Source of the DNA: Alphaproteobacteria bacterium
GTDB lineage: Bacteria; Pseudomonadota; Alphaproteobacteria; Acetobacterales; Acetobacteraceae
Reading direction: 5' to 3'
Assembly: GCA_026225015.1 (NCBI GenBank)
Contig: JAMFRY010000244.1
Span: 1 to 23,792, forward strand
DNA: 23,792 bases
Part shown: one piece after another, positions 6,538 to 15,713 of the stretch
Numbering within the stretch: position 1 is the first letter of the stretch
Layout: each line of letters starts with the position of its first letter
The notes under the pieces: generated by a model
Told to the model about the DNA's origin: nothing
Databases searched by the model: none
What the model saw: the letters and a program-made list of their open reading frames with translations, nothing else
Translations under genes and position numbers: made by a program

Positions 6538-7683
6538 ATGACCCTTGAAAATCGCGCCGTCATCGCGGGCTATGCCCGCTCTCCGTTCACCCTTGCCGCG
6601 AAGGGGGCGCTGGCCCGCACCCGGCCGGACGATCTGGCCGCCGAGACCATCGCTGTTTTGGTCCAGCGAACCGGCGTGAAGGCTGAAGATATCGAGGCAG
6701 TGATCCTCGGCTGCGCCTTCCCCGAGGGCGAGCAGGGCTTGAATGTCGCGCGGCTCGTGGCGCAGCTTGCCGGGCTGCCGCAATCGGTGGGCGGCTACAC
6801 GGTGAATCATTTCTGCGGCTCCTCCATGCAGTCGGTCCAGATTGCCGCCGGGCATATCGCCGCCGGCGCTGGTGAGGTCTTTATCGCCGCCGGTGTGGAG
6901 AGCATGAGCCGCGTGCCAATGATGGGCTTCAACCCGCTGCCCAATCCGGAGCTCTATGCTAGGCTACCCGCCGCCTATATCAGCATGGGCGACACGGCCG
7001 AGAACATCGCCGAACGCTGGCAGATTCCCCGCGCCGAACAGGATGCTTTCGCCTTGCGCTCGCAGCAACGCACCGCCGCCGCCATTGCCGAGGGCCGCTT
7101 GAAGGACGAGATCGTACCTATCAAAACCAAGTCCGGCGTGGTGGCGCAGGACGGCTGCCCGCGTCCGGAAACCACGCTGGAGGCCCTATCCTCACTGAAG
7201 CCCGCTTTCAGCGCCAATGGCAGCGTTACCGCCGGCACCTCCTCGCCGCTGACGGATGGCGCCGCCGCCGTGCTGGTATGCTCCGAGGCCTATGCGAAGC
7301 GGCACGGGTTGCGCGTGCTGGCCCGCATCGTGAGCAGCGCCACTTCCGGTTGCGCGCCGGAGATCATGGGAATCGGCCCGATCGGCGCCACCAAAAAGGC
7401 GCTCGCCCGCGCCGGAATCAGCGTGGCCGATCTGGATGTGATCGAGTTGAATGAGGCCTTCGCCTCGCAATCGCTCGCCTGCATCCGCGATCTGGGATTG
7501 GACCCCGCGAAAGTGAATATCGATGGCGGCGCCATCGCGCTTGGCCATCCTTTGGGCGCCACAGGTGCCCGCATCACCGGCAAGGCGGCCAGCCTGCTGG
7601 CCCGTACCGGCGGGCGCTACGCGCTGGCCACGCAATGTATCGGCGGTGGTCAGGGGATCGCCACCATTCTGGAGCGTGTGTGA
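6538..7683 (+). CDS. fadA: Acetyl-CoA C-acyltransferase (3-ketoacyl-CoA thiolase)
   Basis: A 381-residue thiolase catalysing the last beta-oxidation step, cleavage of 3-ketoacyl-CoA by CoA into acetyl-CoA and a shortened acyl-CoA. The active site is complete: nucleophile Cys93 in NHFCGSSMQS, the NEAFASQ loop, His337 in GGAIALGHPLGATGARI and Cys367 in QCIGGGQG. Length and architecture are standard for degradative thiolases. GGAG lies 6 bases before the ATG. It is followed after a single base by the FadN-type gene, the same three partners as the Bacillus subtilis fadN-fadA-fadE operon in another order. An acetoacetyl-CoA thiolase role is possible, but the neighbours favour long-chain beta-oxidation. 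Confidence 0.93.
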   Translation: MTLENRAVIAGYARSPFTLAAKGALARTRPDDLAAETIAVLVQRTGVKAEDIEAVILGCAFPEGEQGLNVARLVAQLAGLPQSVGGYTVNHFCGSSMQSVQIAAGHIAAGAGEVFIAAGVESMSRVPMMGFNPLPNPELYARLPAAYISMGDTAENIAERWQIPRAEQDAFALRSQQRTAAAIAEGRLKDEIVPIKTKSGVVAQDGCPRPETTLEALSSLKPAFSANGSVTAGTSSPLTDGAAAVLVCSEAYAKRHGLRVLARIVSSATSGCAPEIMGIGPIGATKKALARAGISVADLDVIELNEAFASQSLACIRDLGLDPAKVNIDGGAIALGHPLGATGARITGKAASLLARTGGRYALATQCIGGGQGIATILERV

Positions 7684-7684
7684 G

Positions 7685-9991
7685 ATGGCCGGCATCCGCA
7701 AGGCGGCCGTGATCGGCGCCGGAACCATGGGTGCGGCCATCGCCGCGCAATTCGCCAATGCCGGCATACCGGTTGTGCTGTTGGACATCGTCCCCGAGGG
7801 CGCGAAAAGCCGCAGCGCCCTGGCGACCGGCGCGATCGCCAAAATGCTGAAAACCGAGCCCGCGCCGTTCATGTCCAAACGCGCGGCGAAACTGGTCACC
7901 CCTGGCAATGTCGAAGACGATCTTGGCCAGATCACCGATTGCGACTGGGTGGTGGAAGCGATCATCGAGCGGCTCGACCTGAAACAGGCGCTGTATCGCA
8001 AGTTGGACGCGGTTCGCCGGCCCGGCACCGCCATCTCCTCCAATACCTCCACCATCCCGCTCGCCCGGCTCACCGAAGGGCTGCCCGATTCCTTCAAGCG
8101 CGACTTCCTGATCACCCATTTCTTCAACCCGCCGCGCTATATGCGCCTTTTGGAAATCGTCACCGGCCCCGAGACGGACCCGGAATTATTGGCGAAAATC
8201 TCCGCCTTCGCCGATATCAGCCTCGGCAAAAGCGTGGTTCGCGCCAAGGACTCTCCCGGCTTCATCGCCAACCGGCTTGGCGTTTTCTGGCTGCAAACCG
8301 GCGTCATCGAGGCGATCGATGCCGGCCTGACGGTTGAGGAAGCGGATGCGGTGATGAGCAAGCCCGCCGGCATCCCCAAGACCGGCGTGTTCGGGCTCAT
8401 CGATCTGGTCGGGCTGGACCTGATGCCGCATATCAGTGCCAGCCTCGCCGCCACGCTTGCTCCAGGCGATGCCTACCACGCCGCCAATCGCGACCTGCCG
8501 CTGATCAAGACGATGATCGAGAAAGGTCTGATCGGGCGCAAAGGCAAAGGCGGCTTTTACCGCAGAGGCAAAACTGGGCGCGAGGCGATCGACCTTGCCA
8601 CAGGCGAATACCGGCCCCTGCAAAAAGCGAACCTGCCCGAGCTTGCCGAGCGCGACCTCCGCGCTTTGCTCGCCGGCCCCGGCAAAGCGGCACGCTATTG
8701 CTGGCGTGTTCTGGGACAAACGCTCAGCTATGCGGCTGCACTGGTTCCGGAAGCAGCGGAGGACGTCAGCGCCATCGATGAGGCGATGCGGCTTGGCTAT
8801 AACTGGCGTTTTGGTCCGTTCGAGCTGATCGACAAGCTTGGCGCCGGATGGCTGGCGGGCAGGCTGGCGGCGGATGGTTTCCCGGTCCCTGCGCTGCTGA
8901 AATTGGCGGGGGAGAAACCATTCTATCGCTTGCAGGGCACTGAGCGCGAATTCCTAACCGTCGATGGTGGCTACCAGAAATTCACCCGGCCGGAAGGCGT
9001 GCTGCTGCTGGAAGACATCAAGCGCAGCCAAAGACCCGTGCTGAAAAATGCCTCCGCTTCGGTGTGGGATATTGGCGATGGCGTGCTCTGCTTTGAATAC
9101 ACCTCCAAAAGCAATTCCCTGGATCAGCCGAATCTCGAATTGCTGGCGAAAACCATCGACTTAATTTCGCAAGGTCACAAAGCCCTGGTGATCTATAACG
9201 AAGGCGAAAATTTTTCCGCCGGCGCCAATCTCGGCCTTGGCCTGTTCGCCGCCAATATCGCCGCCTGGGGTGAGATCGAAAAACTCGTGGTTCTGGGCCA
9301 GCAGGTCTATAAAAAGCTGAAATACGCGCCGTTCCCTTCCGTGGCGGCGCCGTTCGGCATGGCGCTGGGCGGCGGCTGCGAGATTTTGCTGCACGCATCC
9401 GCCGTGCAGGCCCATGCGGAGACTTATACCGGGCTGGTGGAATGTGGCGTTGGCCTGGTACCCGCCTGGGGCGGCTGCACGGAAATGCTGGCGCGCTGGG
9501 CTGCCAACAAGGCGATGCCGCGAGGGCCGATGCCGGCGCCGGCGAAAGTGTTCGAAACCGTTAGCGTCGCCACGGTGAGCAAATCCGCGGCGCAGGCCAA
9601 GGAGCATCTGTTCCTGCGCGAGACCGACGGCATCACCATGAACCGCTCCCGCCTGCTGGCGGATGCCAAGGCGAAGGCGTTGTCGCTGGTGGAGAATTAC
9701 ACGCCTCCGGCGCCGCCGCAATATCAGCTTCCGGGCGAGTCCGGCCGTGTCGCCTTCAAGCTAGCGGCGGAGGATTTCCGCCGGAAAGGCATCGCCACGG
9801 AATATGACATGGTGGTGACCGGCGAACTGGCTTCCGTGCTCTCCGGCGGCCCGGTCGATATCCTCGACCGCCCAACAGAGCAGGATATTCTTGGCCTGGA
9901 ACGCGCCGCCTTCATGCGGCTGATCAAACGAGGCGGCACGCTGGCTCGCATCGAGACCATGCTCACCACCGGCAAACCGCTGAGGAATTGA
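7685..9991 (+). CDS. fadN: FadN-type 3-hydroxyacyl-CoA dehydrogenase/enoyl-CoA hydratase
   Basis: A 768-residue bifunctional beta-oxidation enzyme with the dehydrogenase half first, as in Bacillus FadN and opposite to FadB/FadJ. The NAD site GAGTMG (residues 11-16) opens the Rossmann domain. Catalytic His145 sits in ITHFFNPPRYM, after SSNTSTIP. Two dehydrogenase C-terminal domains follow (RKGKGGFYRR region and the LGYNWRFGPFELIDKLG region). The hydratase half begins near residue 455. It has NFSAGANLG for the oxyanion hole, Glu566 in GGGCEIL and Glu586 in LVECGVGLVPAWGG, 20 residues apart as in crotonases, so both activities look intact. The ATG one base after the thiolase stop is preferred to a longer frame from 7523 that overlaps fadA. 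The next gene begins 13 bases later behind AAGGAG. Confidence 0.93.
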   Translation: MAGIRKAAVIGAGTMGAAIAAQFANAGIPVVLLDIVPEGAKSRSALATGAIAKMLKTEPAPFMSKRAAKLVTPGNVEDDLGQITDCDWVVEAIIERLDLKQALYRKLDAVRRPGTAISSNTSTIPLARLTEGLPDSFKRDFLITHFFNPPRYMRLLEIVTGPETDPELLAKISAFADISLGKSVVRAKDSPGFIANRLGVFWLQTGVIEAIDAGLTVEEADAVMSKPAGIPKTGVFGLIDLVGLDLMPHISASLAATLAPGDAYHAANRDLPLIKTMIEKGLIGRKGKGGFYRRGKTGREAIDLATGEYRPLQKANLPELAERDLRALLAGPGKAARYCWRVLGQTLSYAAALVPEAAEDVSAIDEAMRLGYNWRFGPFELIDKLGAGWLAGRLAADGFPVPALLKLAGEKPFYRLQGTEREFLTVDGGYQKFTRPEGVLLLEDIKRSQRPVLKNASASVWDIGDGVLCFEYTSKSNSLDQPNLELLAKTIDLISQGHKALVIYNEGENFSAGANLGLGLFAANIAAWGEIEKLVVLGQQVYKKLKYAPFPSVAAPFGMALGGGCEILLHASAVQAHAETYTGLVECGVGLVPAWGGCTEMLARWAANKAMPRGPMPAPAKVFETVSVATVSKSAAQAKEHLFLRETDGITMNRSRLLADAKAKALSLVENYTPPAPPQYQLPGESGRVAFKLAAEDFRRKGIATEYDMVVTGELASVLSGGPVDILDRPTEQDILGLERAAFMRLIKRGGTLARIETMLTTGKPLRN

Positions 9992-10004
9992 AGGAGACCG
10001 CGAT

Positions 10005-11786
10005 ATGCAAGTCTATCACGCGCCGCTGCGGGACATGCGCTTCGTTCTGCAGGAATTGCATAAATCCGAACCGCTTCCCGGCAGGGAGGAACTAACCCCC
10101 GAATTACTGGACAGCATTCTGGAGGAGGCGGGCAAATTCTGCTCCGAGGTGCTGCTGCCGCTGAACGCACCTGGCGACCTCGAGGGCTGCCAGTACGAGA
10201 ATGGCGTGGTCCGCACCCCGGCCGGATTTAAGGAGGCATACAAGGCGTTCAGCGAGGCCGGCTGGGGGGCGCTGAACGCGGCATCCGAATATGGCGGCCA
10301 GGACCTGCCGGAGACCGTCGCCAAGCTGGTGGAGGAGATGATCTGCGCGGCCAATCTGTCCTTCGGACTGTATCCCGGCCTCACCCACGGCGCCTATCTG
10401 GCGCTGAAAAGCCGCGGCTCCGAGGCGTTGAAGGATTTATACCTGCCCAAGATGGTCTCCGGCGAATGGTCCGGCACGATGTGCCTGACCGAACCGCATT
10501 GCGGCACCGATCTTGGCCTGCTGCGCACCAAGGCCGTGCCGCAGGAAGACGGCAGCTACAAAATCTCCGGCGCGAAGATTTTCATCAGCGCCGGCGAACA
10601 TGACCTGGCCAGCAATATCATCCATCTGGTGCTGGCGCGCTTTCCCGACGCGCCCGCCGGCACCAAGGGCATTTCGCTGTTCGTGGTGCCGAAATTTCTG
10701 CCAAACGCGGATGGTAATGCCGGCCAGCGCAACGGCGTTTCCTGCGCGGCCATCGAGCATAAAATGGGGCTGAAAGCTTCCGCCACCTGCCAGTTGAATT
10801 TCGATGACGCCACCGGCTGGCTGGTCGGCGCGCCGAATCGCGGGATGGAGGCGATGTTCGTGATGATGAACAGCGAGCGCCTGTCCGTTGGCACGCAGGG
10901 CCTCGGCGTTGGCGAGGCGGCCTATCAGAGCGCCGTCGCCTACGCCAAGGAGCGTCTGCAAGGCCGCGCGCTCGGCGGCGCCAAATATCCGGACTTAGCC
11001 GCAGATCCGATCATCGTTCATCCCGACATCCGCCGCAACCTGCTCACCATCCGCGCCTATAACGAGGGCTGCCGCGCGCTTGGCGTATGGGTGGCGAGCA
11101 TGATGGACCGTGCGGAACTTGTGACGGACCCGGAAGAGAAGCAGGCGGCTTCAGAGTTCGTGGCACTACTTACCCCGGTGGTGAAGGCGCTGTTTACCGA
11201 TCTTGGCTTCGAGAGCGCAAATCTCGCCGTGCAGACCTATGGCGGGCATGGCTATATTCGCGACCACGGCATCGAGCAGTTGGTACGCGATGCGCGCATT
11301 GCCATGATCTATGAAGGCACCAACGGCATCCAGGCTTTGGACCTGGTGGGCCGCAAATTGCCGGCCAATATGGGCCGTTTGCTGCGGCGGTTTTTCCACC
11401 CCGTATCGGAATTCATCGAGGCCCAGCAGAGCCATCCGCAAATCGGCCGCTTGGTGCAGGGCTTCGCCCGCGGCTTCGGCGCGCTGCAGCTCGCCACCGC
11501 CTTCATCGCGGAAAAAGGCCTGGCCGATCCCGAGGAGGCCGGCGCCGCCGCGACCGACTATCTGCGCCTGTTCGGATTGGTAGCACTTGGCTTCATGTGG
11601 GCGCGCACGGCGCTGATCGCCGCCGAAAAGCTCCCGCAAGGCGGCCCGGACGCCGCGTTCTACCAGGCCAAGCTGGCTACCGCGCGTTTCTTCATGGAAC
11701 GCATTCTGCCCCAGGCCGGCTCGTTACTTTTTACCATAAAGGCCGGCAAAGGATCGTTAATGGCGCTGGCCGACGCTGCGTTTTAG
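10005..11786 (+). CDS. fadE: Acyl-CoA dehydrogenase, long (about 593 aa) FadE/DmdC-like type
   Basis: A 593-residue FAD-dependent acyl-CoA dehydrogenase that introduces the trans-2 double bond in the first beta-oxidation step. The order is an extra N-terminal helix segment (MQVYHAPLRDMRFVLQEL), the N-terminal helical domain, the middle beta domain with MCLTEPHCGTDLG and ISGAKIFIS, and the C-terminal helical domain with RLSVGTQGLG and YGGHGYIRDHGIEQL. The catalytic Glu437 is in MIYEGTNGIQALDL. A further C-terminal helical extension follows, as in Bacillus FadE and in 3-methylmercaptopropionyl-CoA dehydrogenase DmdC. Gene order and neighbours favour general fatty acyl-CoA oxidation. It is the last gene of the operon; no strong intrinsic terminator is visible afterwards. 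Confidence 0.92.
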   Translation: MQVYHAPLRDMRFVLQELHKSEPLPGREELTPELLDSILEEAGKFCSEVLLPLNAPGDLEGCQYENGVVRTPAGFKEAYKAFSEAGWGALNAASEYGGQDLPETVAKLVEEMICAANLSFGLYPGLTHGAYLALKSRGSEALKDLYLPKMVSGEWSGTMCLTEPHCGTDLGLLRTKAVPQEDGSYKISGAKIFISAGEHDLASNIIHLVLARFPDAPAGTKGISLFVVPKFLPNADGNAGQRNGVSCAAIEHKMGLKASATCQLNFDDATGWLVGAPNRGMEAMFVMMNSERLSVGTQGLGVGEAAYQSAVAYAKERLQGRALGGAKYPDLAADPIIVHPDIRRNLLTIRAYNEGCRALGVWVASMMDRAELVTDPEEKQAASEFVALLTPVVKALFTDLGFESANLAVQTYGGHGYIRDHGIEQLVRDARIAMIYEGTNGIQALDLVGRKLPANMGRLLRRFFHPVSEFIEAQQSHPQIGRLVQGFARGFGALQLATAFIAEKGLADPEEAGAAATDYLRLFGLVALGFMWARTALIAAEKLPQGGPDAAFYQAKLATARFFMERILPQAGSLLFTIKAGKGSLMALADAAF

Positions 11787-12050
11787 GACAGCATGCTTTG
11801 ACTACGATCGAGGCTTGTTATGAATGCGTGCGCCGATGCATTCCAGCCACCTAAAATGGTCCAATCCCGCACCGCAAAACGGCAGAAAACTGGCCACCGG
11901 TTCCGCTCAAATGACGCCACCCAGGGCAGCGCCATTCCCAAAGCCGAAGGGCGGTTTACGAGGGAACCTAGCCGAAACCGGACTGGTGGTTTTGATCATA
12001 CAGACCCGGAAAGCAGCCATTTCAGGCTATGTTTTCACAAGGTAAGCCCC
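11787..12050. other. Convergent gap between fadE and the ABC gene pair
   Basis: In these 264 bases the short open frames on the plus strand (from 11820 and 11824) show no recognisable protein and no good ribosome binding site. A weak inverted repeat GAATGC/GCATTC (11822-11842) and a weak AAACC...GGTTTTG structure near 11975 could help termination, but neither is convincing. Confidence 0.5.
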
Positions 12051-13850
12051 TCATCGATATGCTTTCGCCTGGAGCTTGAACAGCTCCGCATAAGTGCCGC
12101 CACTTGCCATGAGTGCATGGTGGCTCCCGGATTCCACGATGCGGCCACCTTCCAGAACCAGGATCAGGTCTGCCATTCGAACCGTCGAAAAACGATGCGA
12201 TACGAGGATCGTCACACAGCCTGCGGCGGCCTCGGATCTGGCCTCGGCGGCGAAGCGCTCGAACATGTCGTGCTCCGCCATGGGGTCGAGTGCGGCTGCC
12301 GGCTCGTCGAAGACCACGAGCAGAGGTTGATCGCGGATTACCGCGCGGCTGAGCGCCAGCCTCTGCCATTGGCCGCCACTTAAGTCCACGCCGCCCCATT
12401 TTTTGCCGAGGCTGGTGTCTAGCCCCCCGGGTTTGAGGGTGATGAGATCGCTCGCCCCGGCGCGCTGCATGGCGCTGGTGAGGCGGGGCCGCTCTGCGGG
12501 CTGGCGCAGGTCGCCAATGCCGACGCTCTCGTGCAGCGGCAGTTCGAAATTGGTGAAGTCCTGGAAGGCGGCACTGACGCGCGCGCGCCAGTCCTCCATC
12601 TGCATGTCGGCGAGATCGAGCCCGTCGATGGCTATGCGGCCGGTAGAGGGGCGGTAGAAACCGCAGAGCAGTTTTACCAGCGTCGATTTGCCGGAGCCGT
12701 TTTCGCCGACCAGGGCGATGACCTGGCCGACGCGCAGGGTGGCCGAGATGCCGGCCAGTACGAGCTGTTCGCGATCGGGATAGGCGAAGGAGATATTTTC
12801 GATGGCGATGCCCTGGGTCAGCCGCGCCGGGAGTTGCAAGCTGTGTCCCGGCGGGTTGGCCGCTGCGGCGGAAAAATCCGCGAGCCAGAGGTAGCGCTCC
12901 ACAGTGAGCAGCATATTTTGAAGCATATAGCCGGATTGCAGCGTGGCACCGACCAGCAGCGTGATACTGGCGGCCATGGTGGCGACGAGCACGACGTCGC
13001 CCAGGCCGAGCCGGTGCGCCGCCGCGCGGATGACGACCAGCGCGATGCCGCCGAGGCAGCCGGCCATGAAGATGGTGTCGGTGAGCGACAGAATGAGGGC
13101 GGTGCGCCAGGCGGTCCGGTCTTTCGCTGTCTGGACCTTGGCGCTGATGTCACGTACCCGGTGAAGAAATTCATTCTGTAGGCCGAACAGACGCAACTCC
13201 TTGCCGGCCGCGGCGGAGGCGGTCTGGCTATAGAGGTGGCGGGACAGGCGGATGGGTTCGGCTGTGTCCTCCTGCACCTGCCGGGTCCAGAGCTGCGCCT
13301 TGCGGCCTGCGATGGCGCGGGGAATGGCGAAAAGGGGCAGGAAGGAAAAGCGGTAGTCGATATGAATCATGATGGCGAGGGAGCCCGTGAGCATGACGAG
13401 GGTGCGCAGATTGAGGGCGAGCGCATGCATGGCGCCGGCGAGCTGGGCCTGGTTGGCGCGGATCAGTTCGATCTTGTCGGCATGTTCCGGCCGGTCCTGG
13501 TATTCCAGAGTCGGTATCTGGGAGGTCAGGCGAATAAGCTCGGTTTCCAGGTAAAGATTAACGGCGTCCCTGACCTTGAGAACGAGGCTGGCGTAGAAGA
13601 TGTAGATGGTGGTGCCGGCACCGCCCGCCGCGGCGAGGATGAGGGCAGCGATGAGCGTGCCCTCGCGCCGTCCGGCGGTGGCTTCCTGCACGACATATTT
13701 GATCATGAAAGTGCTGGTGAGGAGGAAGCTGGAGGCCAGCAGTTCCGTGAAGATGAGGCCGGCCGCGCGGGCCGGGTCCGCCCTGAAACCGAGCAGGAAC
13801 AAAGTGCCGATGTTTCTGGCGAAGCGGCGGAGTGCGGCCAAGATTTTCAT
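12051..13850 (-). CDS. ABC exporter half-transporter, permease-ATPase fusion (second gene)
   Basis: A 599-residue type-IV ABC half-exporter: six predicted membrane segments over about residues 15-310, then an ATP-binding domain. Walker A GENGSGKST lies near residue 387. The Q-loop is SAAFQDFTNFEL, the signature VDLSGGQWQRLALSRA is near 492, Walker B LLVVFDEPAAALD is near 514 with the catalytic Glu, and the H-loop SHRFSTVRMAD is near 551. All ATPase motifs look functional. Its ATG overlaps the stop of the upstream ABC gene by 4 bases, so the two are probably translated together and form a heterodimer. There is no C39 peptidase domain. The substrate cannot be inferred, as no biosynthetic or peptide-precursor gene is adjacent. 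Confidence 0.92.
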   Translation of the reverse strand: MKILAALRRFARNIGTLFLLGFRADPARAAGLIFTELLASSFLLTSTFMIKYVVQEATAGRREGTLIAALILAAAGGAGTTIYIFYASLVLKVRDAVNLYLETELIRLTSQIPTLEYQDRPEHADKIELIRANQAQLAGAMHALALNLRTLVMLTGSLAIMIHIDYRFSFLPLFAIPRAIAGRKAQLWTRQVQEDTAEPIRLSRHLYSQTASAAAGKELRLFGLQNEFLHRVRDISAKVQTAKDRTAWRTALILSLTDTIFMAGCLGGIALVVIRAAAHRLGLGDVVLVATMAASITLLVGATLQSGYMLQNMLLTVERYLWLADFSAAAANPPGHSLQLPARLTQGIAIENISFAYPDREQLVLAGISATLRVGQVIALVGENGSGKSTLVKLLCGFYRPSTGRIAIDGLDLADMQMEDWRARVSAAFQDFTNFELPLHESVGIGDLRQPAERPRLTSAMQRAGASDLITLKPGGLDTSLGKKWGGVDLSGGQWQRLALSRAVIRDQPLLVVFDEPAAALDPMAEHDMFERFAAEARSEAAAGCVTILVSHRFSTVRMADLILVLEGGRIVESGSHHALMASGGTYAELFKLQAKAYR

Positions 13851-15697
13851 GGTGACGCCGCCTCGGAAAAACGCCTGGATTGCAGGGTGAACATTTCCGC
13901 GTACCGGCCACCTTGGCGCATCAGCTCATCATGCGAGCCGAGCTCGGCGACGGCGCCTTCTTCGAGCACACAGATGCAGTCCGCGCGCCGCACCGTGGAG
14001 AAGCGGTGTGAGATCAGGATCGTGGTCAGCCCGCGCGTAAGTTCGATGAAACGGTCGTAAATCTCGGCCTCGGCGCGGATGTCGAGATTGGCGGTGGGTT
14101 CGTCGAGGATGAGCACGCGGGCCCCGGCTTCCACCGCGAAAAAGGCCCGGGCCAGGCCGATGCGCTGCCATTCGCCACCGGAGAGAGCGACGCCGTCCGA
14201 AAAACTGCGTTCGAGGACCGTCTCCCAGCCTTTGGGCAGGGATTGTATGCGCTCCAGGATGCTGGCTTTGGTTGCTGCCCGGTCGAGTGCCGGCTGGTCA
14301 TGCGCCAGAGCGAGGCTGCCGAGGCCGATATTGTCGCGCGCGGACAGGCCGAGGCGCAGAAAATCCTGGAAGATGGCGGCGACCCTGCGATGCCAGTCGC
14401 GCGGGGCGATGGCGCGCAGATCGGTGCCGTCGATGAGAACGGCGCCCTCCACCGGATCGTAAAGCCGGGCCAGGAGTTTTACCAAGGTAGTTTTGCCGGC
14501 GGCGTTGCTGCCGACGATGGCGAGCGACGTGCCGGCGGAGATGGTGAGGTTGAAATCGCGCAGCACCGGCGCGCTGCTGCCGGGATAGGTGAAGGACACA
14601 TTTTTAAACCGGATTTCCGTTTGCGGTGCTGCAGCGGGAAGTTCGGCGACGGTGGCAGTTGCCGCTGCATCTGAGGTGATCCGTTCCAGCTCCAGCAGCG
14701 CCGGGATGGATGTGGCGCCGTAGGCGATGGCAAATTCGTTCTCCGCGAGCGAGCCCATGCCCCAGATGGACTGGGCGGCGCGCAGGTTGATGACCAGCGC
14801 CTGGATGGTCATGTGGCCGGCGGCGGCCGCGAGGGCCAGCAGGCTGTAAATGAAGAGCCTGGCGGCCAGCACCAGGGAGGAGGCGGCGAGACTGGCGGCG
14901 AAGCCGCGGCGCTGCATTTGCCATTGTTCCTGCAGCCCGTTGAGCCATTCCAGGCGCAGACGCCCGGTGAGCCAGGCGCCGGAGCCGAGGATGCGGACAT
15001 CCTTGGCGGCAGCCGGCGCCAGAGCGAGGTCGCGGTAATAGGCGGCACGGCGGGCCGCGGTGGTTCTGCGCAAGGCCGTATTTGCCTGGCGGACGAAATT
15101 GCGCCTGTTGACCCAGCCATAGACGAGCTGCGCGGCCAGCGGCGGCAGCGGTGCCCACCAATGGAAGGCAAAGAGGAACGAGCCGGAGACAAGCGCATTC
15201 AGCGTGGTCTGCACACGGCCGGTGATGAAGAAATAGACCGCATCGCCCGGCCCATAGCCAAGCATGCCAATGCCCGACACCTGGGAGATGAGATTGGCCG
15301 TGGCCGGATCTTCAAGATGGCTGATGGACCAGGGGCGGTTCAAAGCGATCATTACCCGCTCGCGTATATGCGCCTCTAAACGTCCGGTGAGGGACAAAGC
15401 GGTGGCCGACAACAGGCGTGGCGTGACCTGGGTGAGCAGCATCAGCACCGCCCAGACCAGGAGGATGTGCAGCGTGCGGCTGCCGGCTGGGCTGTCTAGC
15501 CCCGCATGCGCCGTGGCGGCGAGCGATCCGACCATGACGCCCGTGGCCAGGATTGTTGCCGCGGGCAGCAGGGCACCGAAAACGGCGAGGACGGCAAGCG
15601 CTGCAGCCCGCCAAGGGCTGAGGCCGGGCAGCATCCGCAGGCAACGGTTCACCGGGTTATTGATACTGTCCCGGATCGTCTGAATAGGCCGATGCAT
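13847..15697 (-). CDS. ABC exporter half-transporter, permease-ATPase fusion (first gene)
   Basis: A 616-residue membrane-spanning permease joined to an ATPase, partner of the next gene. The membrane region covers about residues 25-320. The ATPase has Walker A GSNAAGKTT near residue 400, Q-loop AAIFQDFLRLGL, signature VALSGGEWQRIGLARAF near 506, Walker B VLILDEPTANLD near 529 and H-loop SHRFSTVRRAD near 563. Three in-frame starts lie close together (GTG 15718, ATG 15703, ATG 15697). AAGGA is 8 bases from the ATG at 15697 but only 2 from the one at 15703, so 15697 is chosen. A TTCAC-N4-GTGAA dyad sits just upstream. Both halves keep canonical catalytic residues, unlike many heterodimeric exporters with one degenerate site. 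Confidence 0.9.
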   Translation of the reverse strand: MHRPIQTIRDSINNPVNRCLRMLPGLSPWRAAALAVLAVFGALLPAATILATGVMVGSLAATAHAGLDSPAGSRTLHILLVWAVLMLLTQVTPRLLSATALSLTGRLEAHIRERVMIALNRPWSISHLEDPATANLISQVSGIGMLGYGPGDAVYFFITGRVQTTLNALVSGSFLFAFHWWAPLPPLAAQLVYGWVNRRNFVRQANTALRRTTAARRAAYYRDLALAPAAAKDVRILGSGAWLTGRLRLEWLNGLQEQWQMQRRGFAASLAASSLVLAARLFIYSLLALAAAAGHMTIQALVINLRAAQSIWGMGSLAENEFAIAYGATSIPALLELERITSDAAATATVAELPAAAPQTEIRFKNVSFTYPGSSAPVLRDFNLTISAGTSLAIVGSNAAGKTTLVKLLARLYDPVEGAVLIDGTDLRAIAPRDWHRRVAAIFQDFLRLGLSARDNIGLGSLALAHDQPALDRAATKASILERIQSLPKGWETVLERSFSDGVALSGGEWQRIGLARAFFAVEAGARVLILDEPTANLDIRAEAEIYDRFIELTRGLTTILISHRFSTVRRADCICVLEEGAVAELGSHDELMRQGGRYAEMFTLQSRRFSEAASP

Positions 15698-15713
15698 ACG
15701 CATGGTCCTTATA

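Noticed and set aside
7523..7684. N-terminal extension of the FadN-type protein
   Set aside because: The added residues come from out-of-frame fadA sequence and precede the natural MAGIRKAAVIGAGTMG start.
7192..8127. Minus-strand open frame of 311 codons opposite fadA/fadN
   Set aside because: Spans two genes with intact catalytic motifs on the other strand; no start signal or recognised domain.
11820..12383. Plus-strand frame of 187 codons after fadE
   Set aside because: It has no ribosome site, its second half is antisense to the ABC ATPase, and the first half is unrecognisable. I briefly considered an insertion-sequence remnant but saw no transposase motif or terminal repeats.
13236..14060. 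Plus-strand open frame of 274 codons opposite the ABC genes
   Set aside because: Antisense to clear ABC-transporter ATPase and membrane regions; the Asp/Glu/Gly-rich product resembles no protein.
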